A stretch of DNA of 40,994 nt. Source: an uncultured Bacteroidales bacterium (GTDB taxonomy: Bacteria; Bacteroidota; Bacteroidia; Bacteroidales; FEN-979). Every line of letters begins with the position of its first letter. The stretch's first letter is position 1. Below, piece by piece: positions 8,754-16,504 of this stretch. The notes below the pieces were generated by a model that saw only the letters and a program-made list of their open reading frames with translations, ran no database searches and was not told the DNA's origin. The translations under genes were made by a program, and so were the position numbers. The stretch is from NCBI GenBank assembly GCA_903926565.1, contig CAIYJU010000056.1, positions 1 through 40,994 on the forward strand, read 5' to 3'.

Positions 8754-9545
8754 TCAGGAATGAAAGGTATAAGCTGAAAGGTGTTCAAACCTGGCCAGAT
8801 TCTGTGAAACATACTCAATATTTGATTCACTCCATGACACATCCAAACGACTTTTATGCGGGGATGGGTAGATGACTTTTCTGCAATTTTCAACAAACCC
8901 CTCAGGCACCTCCAGGCCAAGAAACCTGAACAGGTTGAGGATGGTTTCATCGGGCAGAGACAATAACTTTTCGTGGTAAACATCATGCCAATCGTCAGGT
9001 TGAATCAGTTTCCTCAGTTCTGCAGTCCGCTCAATTCGTTTAATAAATTTATCAATTGTAATGACGATATTGTCTGTTTTGGGGTTCTGGGTTTTCGTGA
9101 ACAGGGTGCTGATCATATCATATGGGTTCCTTATAACATGAATGTACTTTATTGGCATGCCCAACCTTGTTCCAATGGCATCGAAAACTTCCGGTTTTTT
9201 CGTGAAAAATTCCGAACTGCCTCCGCCCTTTTTGTCACCAACCACCTTCAGTGTCGTAAACCGCCCGTTCCATTCACCCGGAATGAAGTAAGAATAATTG
9301 TTCCATGTTCTTCCTTCCCGGGCAAACTTGATTGAATTTAAGAGGATCATCGAAAAAATCCGTTCTTTTGGGTATCCCTTCCTCAGTAATTTTCCGACAT
9401 GGAGTTCATGGGAAATTGCTGCATTGGGATGCGCATCAATGATTGACCCCACCAGGCTGTGCCCGCTGTACGGATAGCCGATAAACAGGCAAAAGTGTTG
9501 AAGGTGGCTTAACAACGCTTCATTTAATTCGATATCATTGGTCAT
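8754..9545 (-). CDS. Sulfotransferase family protein, divergent
   Basis: 263 residues. A sulfotransferase fold is suggested by the loop FIGYPYSGHSLVGSIIDAHP near residues 21-40, in place of the usual YPRSGT, and by VIRNPYDMISTLFTK, which matches the RNPxD 3'-phosphate motif. Nearby VVGDKKGGGS and a late LFRFLGL are also seen in the family. It is not a close copy of the other sulfotransferases in the locus, so it probably has another acceptor. The start codon overlaps the stop of the upstream GT8 gene (ATGA), indicating translational coupling. PAPS dependence is expected from the family but unproven. Confidence 0.75.
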   Translation of the reverse strand: MTNDIELNEALLSHLQHFCLFIGYPYSGHSLVGSIIDAHPNAAISHELHVGKLLRKGYPKERIFSMILLNSIKFAREGRTWNNYSYFIPGEWNGRFTTLKVVGDKKGGGSSEFFTKKPEVFDAIGTRLGMPIKYIHVIRNPYDMISTLFTKTQNPKTDNIVITIDKFIKRIERTAELRKLIQPDDWHDVYHEKLLSLPDETILNLFRFLGLEVPEGFVENCRKVIYPSPHKSRLDVSWSESNIEYVSQNLARFEHLSAYTFHS

Positions 9546-10453
9546 AATGATTTGTCGGTTTTTTTTAATGCGGTCAACTTCTTTTGCAAATGGTAGAATT
9601 TTAAAAAACTGATGTACCTCTCATACCACATCTGGTATGCTCTTAACCAATTCAGGTTATTTTGCGATGAATCAAAGACTTCGTTAAAATTCCAGGGTTT
9701 AAATCTTGAATAGTAGTGTATTATTTTGGCATCATCGAGGGAGATGTTCTCTTTCTCCCTGATCATCCGGGCTGCCCTTGCCCTGAAGTTATAACGGGTG
9801 TCGAGCAACATGACTGAATTTCCGAAATACTGGTTGATGATCCTCTCATCGGTGTATGAGAGGTTGTCATTTCCCCACCTTTCAGGATCGATGAGTTTCA
9901 GCAATTCCGGATAGTGATTCTCATTTATTACGCTGTTATCAAGAAGCATAAAACCTGTGTTGAAAGGATTCTTCAAAAACCCCCCCTGGTTTTCGGTCGT
10001 TTGAAACCCAACATTAAAATTCACCCCCTCTCTCCCCTTGCCTTTGTACCAGCACAACTCCGCACTGGCATAAAACGATCCGGGAAGCGTGAATAACTCT
10101 TCAACGGATTTAACCACGATCATATCGCTGTCGAGAAAGAGTATCTTGTCATAACCGTCCAGCCTGAATATTTCAAGAGAGTAAAACCTGGCTGTTTTAT
10201 CCTTAAATGCAGGCAGGGCATTGCTGAACTTAAACAGCCTGGAAATAAGGTCTGCAGTTGGTTCAACCAGCTTCACGTTTCCCGCCAGTTTAATATCGTC
10301 TTTCATTTCCGGAGGCAGGTCATGGCAAATCACCGCAATATCGCCTGAGAACCATGGATTTGAGCTGACAAACGAGTGCAGCATTGTCATGGTCCACTGG
10401 AAATAACTTTCAGTGGTTACTGTCGCAAGGCAATATTTTTGATCTTTGTTCAC
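9542..10453 (-). CDS. GT8-type glycosyltransferase (copy b), GTG start
   Basis: 303 residues. The start codon is GTG: the alignment with copy c starts at the same place, and an in-frame stop lies two codons upstream. D108-S-D110 in ILFLDSDMIVV is the GT8 metal-binding triad, and IIHYYSRFKPWNF near residue 265 is the late motif. It is clearly paralogous to copy c at 11229 (shared CLATVTT, QWTMTM, NPWFSGD, AELCWYKGKGR/AESCWYQGKGR and NTGFM/NSGFM). It overlaps the next sulfotransferase by 4 bp. The sugar and acceptor are unknown. Confidence 0.8.
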   Translation of the reverse strand: MNKDQKYCLATVTTESYFQWTMTMLHSFVSSNPWFSGDIAVICHDLPPEMKDDIKLAGNVKLVEPTADLISRLFKFSNALPAFKDKTARFYSLEIFRLDGYDKILFLDSDMIVVKSVEELFTLPGSFYASAELCWYKGKGREGVNFNVGFQTTENQGGFLKNPFNTGFMLLDNSVINENHYPELLKLIDPERWGNDNLSYTDERIINQYFGNSVMLLDTRYNFRARAARMIREKENISLDDAKIIHYYSRFKPWNFNEVFDSSQNNLNWLRAYQMWYERYISFLKFYHLQKKLTALKKTDKSL

Positions 10454-10480
10454 TGTTCAGTTTTCATTGTTCATTGCGGA

Positions 10481-11248
10481 TCAGGGCTTCCATTCATCAA
10501 TTTCCCGCCCCAGGAATTCAAAAAGCCGGTCGTTAAAGGGTTTGTAAAACCGCTGAAGCGCTGTGGCCGTTCCGTGATCAAGATTTACAGTATACTCGGT
10601 TTTGCGTTTCCATGTACAAGTGCCTTCCGGGAAACCGTTGATGTTTAAAAACCTGCTGACTTTACTTAACGTCTCTGCAGGATCATGATAATATTGTTCG
10701 GAAATCAGAATCAGCAGCTGTTCCTTCGGAAATATCCCCAGAAGATGTTCAATTTGCTCAATGTACCTCCCCCGTTCAAAAATGTCCAATGGTTCCTGTC
10801 TTCGGGTTAATTCGGAATTATTGGTAAGATAATAGTTGAATAAATGGGAAAATCCGATATTATCGATTACTGGACTGTTTCTCCTGTTATACTGATGGGT
10901 TTGCTTTAACAACCGGCTCTGGTTGTACCTCATGGTCCAATTGGAAAATGCCCGCTTTACCGGTTCCCGAAGCAAAATAATGAGTTTCATCCCGGGGTGA
11001 TGATTGAAAATTCTCTGATGACAATCGACTTCGTACAGATAGGAAGTTGATTTCTCACCCTGTGTTTTTTCACGATCCGGGAAATGTGAACAATACCATT
11101 CGCTGCCATTTTTGAAAAAGTGCGAAAAATAATTAAGTTCCGCCCCGGGTGTGTAAACATCGGGATGGTGTTTCAGGTCAGCAATCAACGAAGTTGTTCC
11201 CGACTTTGCTGCACCTGCAATCAGAAAATCAGGAATGGCGGGGTTCAT
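10481..11248 (-). CDS. PAPS-dependent sulfotransferase (copy b)
   Basis: 255 residues. The phosphosulfate loop is GAAKSGTTSL (residues 12-21), and the 3'-phosphate motif is IILLREPVKRAFSNW. Both are close to those of the 7983 copy, with a shared PDFLIAGA-type N-terminus and a similar C-terminus (YKPFNDRLFEFLGR versus FEPFNRQLYEMTGR). The 5' end overlaps copy c of the GT8 enzymes by 20 bp, showing tight coupling. Each of these sulfotransferases lies beside a GT8 gene, so a sugar-then-sulfate module is plausible (inference). Confidence 0.8.
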   Translation of the reverse strand: MNPAIPDFLIAGAAKSGTTSLIADLKHHPDVYTPGAELNYFSHFFKNGSEWYCSHFPDREKTQGEKSTSYLYEVDCHQRIFNHHPGMKLIILLREPVKRAFSNWTMRYNQSRLLKQTHQYNRRNSPVIDNIGFSHLFNYYLTNNSELTRRQEPLDIFERGRYIEQIEHLLGIFPKEQLLILISEQYYHDPAETLSKVSRFLNINGFPEGTCTWKRKTEYTVNLDHGTATALQRFYKPFNDRLFEFLGREIDEWKP

Positions 11249-12140
11249 CGCTTTTCAGGAGGTTAATTTTTCGTTTCAGATGGTTGTACTTCAAAAATTC
11301 AACATAGTATGCATACCATATCCGGAAGGCCTCAATATGCACCATGTCGCCTTGTGACAGGTTAAAAACCTCGGCAAAATTCCAGGGTTTGTACTGCCGG
11401 AAATAATGTATGATCATGGCGTCTTCAAGCCTGACCCCCTCTTTTGCCTGGATCGCTGCCGAAGAAGTTGGCCTGTAGTTATAACTTGCATTGAAAAGCG
11501 TTATCTTATCTCTGAAATACAGGTTAATGATTAGCTGGTCAGCATGAAGCGTATTTTTATTTGTCCAGAGTTCCGGTTCAATCAATCGTACAAGACAATC
11601 ATAGTTCAAAGGGGTAAGCACTGATTCATCGAGGATCATGAATCCTGAGTTTATCGGGTTTTCCAGAAACAATCCAGGCACCTGGTAATTTTCAACCGCT
11701 TCATACGTGTCAATCCGCCTTCCTTTACCCTGGTACCAGCACGACTCGGCACATGCCCCGAACGGTACCGTTACATCAAACAGTTCTCTCACCGATTTAA
11801 CGACCAGCACATCACTGTCAAGGAATAAAACCCTGGAATATCCCGACAAACCAAAAGTCTCCAGCGAATAGAACATCGGAGCAAGCCTGGCAAATGCTGG
11901 CTGGACATTTATTAACTCCTTAACCCTGCTGAGAAGATGATTTGAAGGGGTTATAAAACGCACCTTCGGAAAAATGTCAAACCTGCTTCTGTCTTCAACC
12001 GTCAGGTCAGGGGATATAACCACGAAATCGCCTGAAAACCAGGGATTCGACTCACGAAATGAAAACATCATGGTCATGGTCCACTGGATATAACTTGCAG
12101 TGGTTACCGTGGCCAGGCAAATATTCTCACTCTTCGTCAT
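11229..12140 (-). CDS. GT8-type glycosyltransferase (copy c)
   Basis: 303 residues. The metal-binding D108-S-D110 lies in VLFLDSDVLVV, and IIHYFRQYKPWNF is the C-terminal motif. It is the closest relative of copy b at 9542. The start overlaps the stop of the cysteine-rich gene upstream (ATGA), and its end overlaps the next sulfotransferase by 20 bp. GT8 enzymes are retaining and use UDP-sugars or similar donors; specificity here is unknown. No signal peptide, so it probably acts in the cytoplasm on the peptide or on a lipid-linked glycan. Confidence 0.8.
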   Translation of the reverse strand: MTKSENICLATVTTASYIQWTMTMMFSFRESNPWFSGDFVVISPDLTVEDRSRFDIFPKVRFITPSNHLLSRVKELINVQPAFARLAPMFYSLETFGLSGYSRVLFLDSDVLVVKSVRELFDVTVPFGACAESCWYQGKGRRIDTYEAVENYQVPGLFLENPINSGFMILDESVLTPLNYDCLVRLIEPELWTNKNTLHADQLIINLYFRDKITLFNASYNYRPTSSAAIQAKEGVRLEDAMIIHYFRQYKPWNFAEVFNLSQGDMVHIEAFRIWYAYYVEFLKYNHLKRKINLLKSDEPRHS

Positions 12141-13054
12141 GCATTATTGGTTTTCAGATATTTGACAAAAAGTTTAGCCGGAATCAGTTTGAAATTTGAA
12201 AATCCCATTTGATGAAACTTCTCAACATTGAAAAAATAGAAGGCATACTCAAGCATGCCAAGTTCCTGTTTTTTGCACCGGATTTTTTCCGCCCCGGCCT
12301 GGTTAGACTTCGAAATATCAGCATAACAGATCCTGGAAGGACAACTGTAGGCACATGCTGCATTGGCAAAAAGCATGATCCGGTTTTTTTCAGGAAGGCT
12401 TTCTAGAAATTCATCATCGTCGTTCAAATCCATCGGAATCACTACGTCATCGTATAGTTCAAGGGCTTTTGAGACTTTCCGGACACTGTTCAGGTTCTTA
12501 ATAATACTGGCCCTGATTTGATACATCGGAAAATCTTTTCTGACCATCCGGGCGAGTTCATCCGAGGTACAAATTATAACATTCCCCTCACGGTGGTATT
12601 TCTCAAGAAACAAAAGATTCTGCTGGTAAAGTTCATGTGAAAAAAAATGGTTTGTTAAGGTAAGGGCGAGATTTATCTTCCTGTTATACAATGTATCAAT
12701 TTGATTTTCATTCAATGATTTGGCAGGGTCATACACCCGTCCTCCGTAAAACCCGGAAGGCTCAGTAGTGCTGCCAAAGACTGAAGTGATCTGCGAAAAA
12801 TCAATATAAACAAATGAAAACTGAAGGTATTTGACAATGCTGGAGCGCTGATTTATCCATCTTCCCGATACGGAATATGAGTAAGCAGGATTTTTAAACA
12901 TTTCGTGACTGGTTTTGATGTCAACGACATTTTTAAACAGTTCTTTCATCTGTCTGCCAGGGTTCGTTTTTATCATGTAAAAATAGTTTATTAAAGCAAT
13001 GCCCAGGCTAAAATATCCAAACATAATTAAATTATATTTGTGCCGATTTTGCAT
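12137..13054 (-). CDS. Conserved hypothetical, TIM-barrel-like with Cys cluster (U32-like?)
   Basis: 305 residues and not firmly recognised. Alternating strands and helices (VYIDF, INLALTLTN, VIICTSDELA, RASIIKNLNSV, DVVIPMD, IMLFANA) suggest a TIM barrel. It ends in a cysteine cluster C234-x3-C238-x4-C243 with a further C260. That layout recalls U32-type proteins (UbiU/UbiV family), where Cys residues bind Fe-S, but no peptidase assignment is justified. It is the first gene of the minus operon, overlapping the GT8 gene by 4 bp. The start could also be the ATG at 13024 or 12976: the 13054 start runs under the promoter of the divergent kinase gene. A role in the modification pathway is inferred only from position. 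Confidence 0.55.
   Translation of the reverse strand: MQNRHKYNLIMFGYFSLGIALINYFYMIKTNPGRQMKELFKNVVDIKTSHEMFKNPAYSYSVSGRWINQRSSIVKYLQFSFVYIDFSQITSVFGSTTEPSGFYGGRVYDPAKSLNENQIDTLYNRKINLALTLTNHFFSHELYQQNLLFLEKYHREGNVIICTSDELARMVRKDFPMYQIRASIIKNLNSVRKVSKALELYDDVVIPMDLNDDDEFLESLPEKNRIMLFANAACAYSCPSRICYADISKSNQAGAEKIRCKKQELGMLEYAFYFFNVEKFHQMGFSNFKLIPAKLFVKYLKTNNA
13033..13040 (+). promoter_or_regulatory. -7 element for the kinase-sulfotransferase pair
   Basis: TATATTTG is a perfect TAnnTTTG -7 element, 40 bases before the ATG at 13080. No good TTG was found at the expected -33 distance. It supports 13080 rather than the in-frame ATG at 12999 as the kinase start. Confidence 0.4.
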
Positions 13055-13079
13055 TTATTTCAATTTAGAGTTCGTGAAC

Positions 13080-14021
13080 ATGGATCAGCAATACTATTAT
13101 TACAAAGCGTTCGGACTGCTTTTCAAGTCTTGTATTGAACATCCTGAGTTTATTGCTGAGCCTTTCGCTTCCGATCCTGATTGCCTCATTACCTTTGGAT
13201 CAGTTCCAATAAAGTTAACCAAACCTGATAAAACAGGGGGTGTATACCAATCGAAGGGACAACAGTTTCTGCTGAAAATCAGTCATGTTGGCCGTTACCT
13301 GATAGAAAATGGAGATACAATCACCATTGAAATGATTCCCGGTGCAACAACACGTGATATAGTTGTATTCCTTTGGGCCTCTTCCATCGCGGTGTTGCTG
13401 CACCAGCGGGGAAAGTTCATCGTACATGGAAGTTCGGTCATGAAAGGAGAACATGCCGTCATTTTCTCCGGTCCCTCCGGGAGTGGCAAGTCAACCATTG
13501 CCTCTGCATTTGCAACGCACAAAGATTCGCTGATCATTTCCGACGACATCTCTGCCATTTCTGTTGATTCCACCGGCACTCCTGTGGTATTGCCAGGTTA
13601 CCCGCTGATGAAGCTCTGGCGCGACTCATCCGACACCCTTGGGCTTGAATGGGATGAAGAGAGGTTGATCCGTGAGAAGGTAAACAAGATGATGGTTAAC
13701 ATCAGTGACAGGTTTGTTCAGCATTCTGTTCCGTTGCGCCAGTTTTACCTGCTGTCATACAAGAGTAATGGTCCCGCGGTTATTACTGAAATTTACGGGT
13801 ATAAAAAGCTGGAATTGCTTACAGGAAAGATTTTCCGGAAGAATTATCTGAAAAAAGGTGAATCATCCACCCTGGATGTGTTCACAGAGGCATCGAAAAT
13901 ACTTCCGCATGTCAGGATCTGCACCCTGGAACGAATGCATGGTATTACCCACCTCGACGAAACCGTTGCAATGATTGAACAGGACCTTATGCATTCCGGG
14001 GTCATGAATCCCGTTCGATGA
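13080..14021 (+). CDS. HPr-kinase-like peptide kinase of a lasso cluster
   Basis: 313 residues from the ATG at 13080; an in-frame ATG at 12999 lies upstream of the -7 element and is disfavoured. The C-terminal half is HprK-like: VHGSSV at 115-120, Walker A GPSGSGKST at 131-139, the paired Asp D155-D156 in ISDDIS, and PGYPLMKLW. It lacks the N-terminal domain of full HprK, as do lasso-cluster kinases such as ThcoK/PadeK, which phosphorylate the C-terminal Ser of the precursor. The precursor here also ends in Ser. The stop overlaps the next start (ATGA), so it is coupled to a sulfotransferase. Phosphorylation of S44 is a strong inference, not seen directly. Confidence 0.8.
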   Translation: MDQQYYYYKAFGLLFKSCIEHPEFIAEPFASDPDCLITFGSVPIKLTKPDKTGGVYQSKGQQFLLKISHVGRYLIENGDTITIEMIPGATTRDIVVFLWASSIAVLLHQRGKFIVHGSSVMKGEHAVIFSGPSGSGKSTIASAFATHKDSLIISDDISAISVDSTGTPVVLPGYPLMKLWRDSSDTLGLEWDEERLIREKVNKMMVNISDRFVQHSVPLRQFYLLSYKSNGPAVITEIYGYKKLELLTGKIFRKNYLKKGESSTLDVFTEASKILPHVRICTLERMHGITHLDETVAMIEQDLMHSGVMNPVR

Positions 14022-14854
14022 AAAACCTGGTTTGGCTGGCATCCTATCCCAGATCGGGCAACACCTGGTTCCGCTTGTTTTTATCCTCTCTTTTATCCGG
14101 AAACCAGCGAGCTGACCTGAACAACCTTGAGGTTGACCTTTATGCGAATTCCAGGATCATTTTCGATGAATTGTCAGGTATCTCTTCATCAGAGTTGACC
14201 ATTCATGAGATCAGGGAGCTGAAACCAGTTGTTTTTCAGCTTCTGTCAGCCGAATCATCAGGGCGGTTTTACCTGAAAACCCACGACCGGTTTTTTCCGA
14301 CTCCCGACGAAAATCCTGCATTCCCGCCTGCATCATCCTTTGGATGCATCTACATCATTCGAAACCCGCTGGATGTTGCCGTTTCCAATGCGTTCTATTT
14401 CAGTAAATCCGCGGATGAGGTGATAGCGTCAATGAACAATCCCGAACATGCGCTTCACCCTTCGGTCAATTGTTTGCATCCATTGCTGGAAGAGTGGCTG
14501 GGCGACTGGAGCGGACATGCCACAAGCTGGATTAATTCGAAAATACGGGTACATGTTATCCGGTATGAGGATATGATCCGTTTTCCCGTTGAAACATTTT
14601 CAAAAGCCCTCAGGTTCCTGGAGCTTACATATACAGAAGAACAGGTAAAGCATGCCATCTCAGAAACATCGTTTGAAACCCTGAAAAAATCGGAGAAGCA
14701 GTTTGGATTTAAAGAGAAACTGCCGAGTTGCGATGCCTTCTTCAGGCAAGGAAAAGCAGGTGGCTGGAGATCATTTTTAACTGAATCGCAAATCAGGAAA
14801 ATAGTATCTGATCACCGTGAGGTGATGGAAAGGTTCGGATACATCGAACTTTGA
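14018..14854 (+). CDS. Sulfotransferase of the cytosolic (Sulfotransfer_1) type
   Basis: 278 residues. The three classical motifs are intact: the phosphosulfate loop YPRSGNTWFR at residues 10-19, IYIIRNPLDVAVS for 3'-phosphate binding, and near the C-terminus FRQGKAGGWRSFLT, matching the RKGxxGDWKxxFT nucleotide motif. This makes it the most canonical PAPS sulfotransferase of the four here. It is translationally coupled to the kinase (ATGA overlap at 14018-14021). It lies just before the GxxExxY element, which may separate it from the lasso core operon. Possible acceptors are a peptide Tyr or Ser, or a sugar hydroxyl. Confidence 0.85.
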   Translation: MKNLVWLASYPRSGNTWFRLFLSSLLSGNQRADLNNLEVDLYANSRIIFDELSGISSSELTIHEIRELKPVVFQLLSAESSGRFYLKTHDRFFPTPDENPAFPPASSFGCIYIIRNPLDVAVSNAFYFSKSADEVIASMNNPEHALHPSVNCLHPLLEEWLGDWSGHATSWINSKIRVHVIRYEDMIRFPVETFSKALRFLELTYTEEQVKHAISETSFETLKKSEKQFGFKEKLPSCDAFFRQGKAGGWRSFLTESQIRKIVSDHREVMERFGYIEL

Positions 14855-14873
14855 AACAATGACAAACCGCAGG

Positions 14874-14953
14874 ACGCGGAGACGCAGAGGCGCAGAGGCG
14901 CGGAGACGCAGAGACGCAGAGACGCGGAGGCGCGGAGGCGCGGAGGCGCGCAG
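14874..14953. repeat. Left octamer array (10 units)
   Basis: Ten head-to-tail 8-bp units of the form RCGCRGAG (ACGCGGAG, ACGCAGAG, GCGCAGAG, GCGCGGAG; the last is GCGCGCAG). There are no spacers, so this is not CRISPR. It is G/C-rich against an A/T-rich background. Confidence 0.9.
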
Positions 14954-14954
14954 A

Positions 14955-15332
14955 TCAGAGGTTGTTTACATATCTCTTAAACCCGTTTATCAAAACAGGG
15001 ACATTGAAATTAACCAGGAATCCAAGTTTTTTATTGGTCAGCTTCAGGTAGGAAATTATCTGAGCCTCATAAACCGGATGCATGATTTCTATGGATTTAA
15101 GTTCAAGAATAATTTCATTTTCAACAAGAATATCTATTCTAAGATCCCTTGACAATTCATATCCTTTGTAATTCAACGAAACTGGCACCTGGCGCTTCGC
15201 CGTGACATTTCTAAATTCAAATTCCTTCATCAGGCATTGTTCATAAATTGATTCAAGGAGGCCCGGCCCCATAATCTTATGAACTGTGATACAGGCATCG
15301 AGAATAATCCCGGAAATTTTATTGTATTCCAT
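14955..15332 (-). CDS. GxxExxY family protein (PD-(D/E)xK nuclease-like)
   Basis: 125 residues. The name-giving motif is G24-L-L-E27-S-I-Y30. A nuclease-like core follows: D67 in DLRIDILVEN, then E77-L-K79 in IILELKS, matching the D...ExK active-site pattern. The function of the family is unknown; members are often multi-copy and tied to short G/C-rich repeats, as here. The gene is complete and free of stops. It is oriented against the flanking lasso genes and its codon use is more A/T-rich than its neighbours, consistent with an insertion. Confidence 0.8.
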   Translation of the reverse strand: MEYNKISGIILDACITVHKIMGPGLLESIYEQCLMKEFEFRNVTAKRQVPVSLNYKGYELSRDLRIDILVENEIILELKSIEIMHPVYEAQIISYLKLTNKKLGFLVNFNVPVLINGFKRYVNNL

Positions 15333-15391
15333 TTTTTATAAATTTCCCCTTTATCGGTTTTTCATAAAATAGTGGTGCAATTGTTCATAAC

Positions 15392-15520
15392 TTCTCCGCG
15401 TCTCTGCGCCTCTACACCTGTGTCTCTGCGTCTCTGCGCCTCTGCGTCTCCGCGTCTCTGCGCCTCTACGCCTGTGTCTCTGCGCCTCTACGCCTGTGTC
15501 TCTGCGCCTCTGCGTCTCTG
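15392..15520. repeat. Right octamer array (inverted relative to left)
   Basis: About 16 units of the complementary octamer (CTCYGCGY and variants such as CTCTACRC and CTGTGTCT), ending in CTGCGGTTT, the inverse of the left end. It is more degenerate than the left array. The 150 bases beyond it to the promoter at 15672 show nothing recognisable. Confidence 0.85.
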
Positions 15521-15671
15521 CGGTTTCATTTCAATGACCAGTAAAACAATTTATCTCCAAATTTCCGGCAACCATTCCAACATATCACTTTTGGTTTCAG
15601 CGTTGAAACATTAATCAACCCAGCCCATCAAAATAAAATTTGCCATGACAGCCTTTCACAGATAAAACCAA

Positions 15672-15703
15672 TTTGCACGGAATTACAAAAATGAATACTT
15701 TTA
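15672..15703 (+). promoter_or_regulatory. Promoter of the lasso core operon
   Basis: TTTG at 15672-15675 and TACTTTTA at 15696-15703 (7 of 8 to TAnnTTTG) are 20 bases apart. A start near 15710 leaves a leader of about 70 bases before the B1 ATG at 15781. Its position, after the GxxExxY element, gives the core operon its own promoter. Confidence 0.5.
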
Positions 15704-15780
15704 CCCCTGTAAATTTTTCAGTTCAGAACTACGGCAACCCGCTGAAATAAGACTAAACAAAACATATAAAATATCCACCC

Positions 15781-16068
15781 ATGGCAATAAACATTAACTC
15801 GGTTATTTCAAAAAATCCAGCCATCATCTCCAGCAAAATGGACGATGAAGTGGTGATGATGAGCATTGAAAAAGGAAATTATTATGGATTGAACCCGGTT
15901 GCGGCAGAAATCTGGGAAATGCTCACCGCACCCATGACCGTGCAGGCGATAATTGACCGGTTGATGGAGGAATTTGACGTTGAACGCGAACAATGCTACA
16001 ACGAAGTGCTTGTCTATATCGGTAAGCTTGAAAATGAAGGTTTAATCGTCGTTAACGATCAGTCCTGA
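15781..16068 (+). CDS. Lasso peptide B1 protein: PqqD-like RiPP recognition element
   Basis: 95 residues, the usual size of a stand-alone RRE. PqqD-fold features are the beta-hairpin DDEVVMMSIEKGNYYGLNPV, the following AAEIWEML helix, and the C-terminal winged-helix part EVLVYIGKLENEGLI. In split lasso systems B1 binds the precursor leader and delivers it to the B2 peptidase. It lies 14 bp before B2. The leader of the nearby precursor has W11-x2-P14-x-I16, the type of site a B1 recognises. No Shine-Dalgarno is seen at the start, as is usual for the phylum. Confidence 0.85.
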   Translation: MAININSVISKNPAIISSKMDDEVVMMSIEKGNYYGLNPVAAEIWEMLTAPMTVQAIIDRLMEEFDVEREQCYNEVLVYIGKLENEGLIVVNDQS

Positions 16069-16082
16069 AATCACCCTCCTGC

Positions 16083-16493
16083 ATGACCCGCAAAACAATC
16101 GGATTATCAGACATCTGGTATTTTATTGCTGCTTATGCTTTACTCTGTGCATGCCAATTCCTGGTTCTCTTTATTCCATTTCGCTGGTACATCCGGCTAT
16201 TTAAAGATCACGGGAAAAACAATGATGAAAAAATTACGGCAGCCAAAACGCTCATTGTACGTAAAGCATTGCTGCGGGGGCTTCACTATCTTCCGTGGAA
16301 GGGAAAATGCCTGGTCCAGGCACTGACAGCGAAAACATTGCTGAAGATGGTTCATCTGCCCGGCACCATCTATCTCGGAATAGCCAAAGAGGACAACCTC
16401 CTGAAAGCGCATGCATGGCTTAAATCGGGCAATCAGTTTATTTGTGGCCAGGATGGTTATAGGAAATACACCATCGTGCAGGAGATTTCATAA
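16083..16493 (+). CDS. Lasso peptide B2 leader peptidase (Transglut_core3)
   Basis: 136 residues. The transglutaminase-like cysteine-protease core of lasso B2 enzymes is visible: Cys76 in GKCLVQALTA, His110 in LKAHAWLKSG, and a candidate Asp124 in CGQDGY. An N-terminal hydrophobic stretch at about residues 11-32, with basic residues after it, suggests membrane contact, as seen in many B2 proteins. It removes the leader to free the core N-terminus for cyclisation. It lies between B1 and the cyclase with gaps of 14 and 11 bp. No active-site loss is seen. Confidence 0.85.
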   Translation: MTRKTIGLSDIWYFIAAYALLCACQFLVLFIPFRWYIRLFKDHGKNNDEKITAAKTLIVRKALLRGLHYLPWKGKCLVQALTAKTLLKMVHLPGTIYLGIAKEDNLLKAHAWLKSGNQFICGQDGYRKYTIVQEIS

Positions 16494-16504
16494 CAACAAT
16501 TCAG

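Larger units (their letters stand above)
14857..15538. mobile_element. Candidate mobile unit: GxxExxY gene between inverted octamer arrays
   Basis: A 663-bp unit (14864-15526) begins AAACCGCAG and ends CTGCGGTTT, an inverted pair, each followed inward by arrays of the octamer RCGCRGAG or its complement. A GxxExxY-family gene lies between them. CAATGAC occurs on both sides, at 14857-14863 and 15532-15538, and could be a target duplication; the right copy is five bases away from the inverted end, so this is weak. No transposase is present. Similar pairings of this gene family with such arrays are, to my recollection, widespread. Confidence 0.5.

Noticed and set aside
14874-14953. Possible CRISPR array
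   Set aside because: Units are 8 bp, directly abutting, with no spacers and no cas genes nearby.
14859-15152. 97-codon plus ORF across the left octamer array
   Set aside because: Arg/Ala-rich repeat translation running antisense to the GxxExxY gene.
15372-15614. 80-codon plus ORF across the right octamer array
   Set aside because: Translation of the octamer repeat only.
15691-15750. 19-residue ORF upstream of B1
   Set aside because: It overlaps the -7 promoter element and would begin upstream of the transcript start; no leader-like motif.
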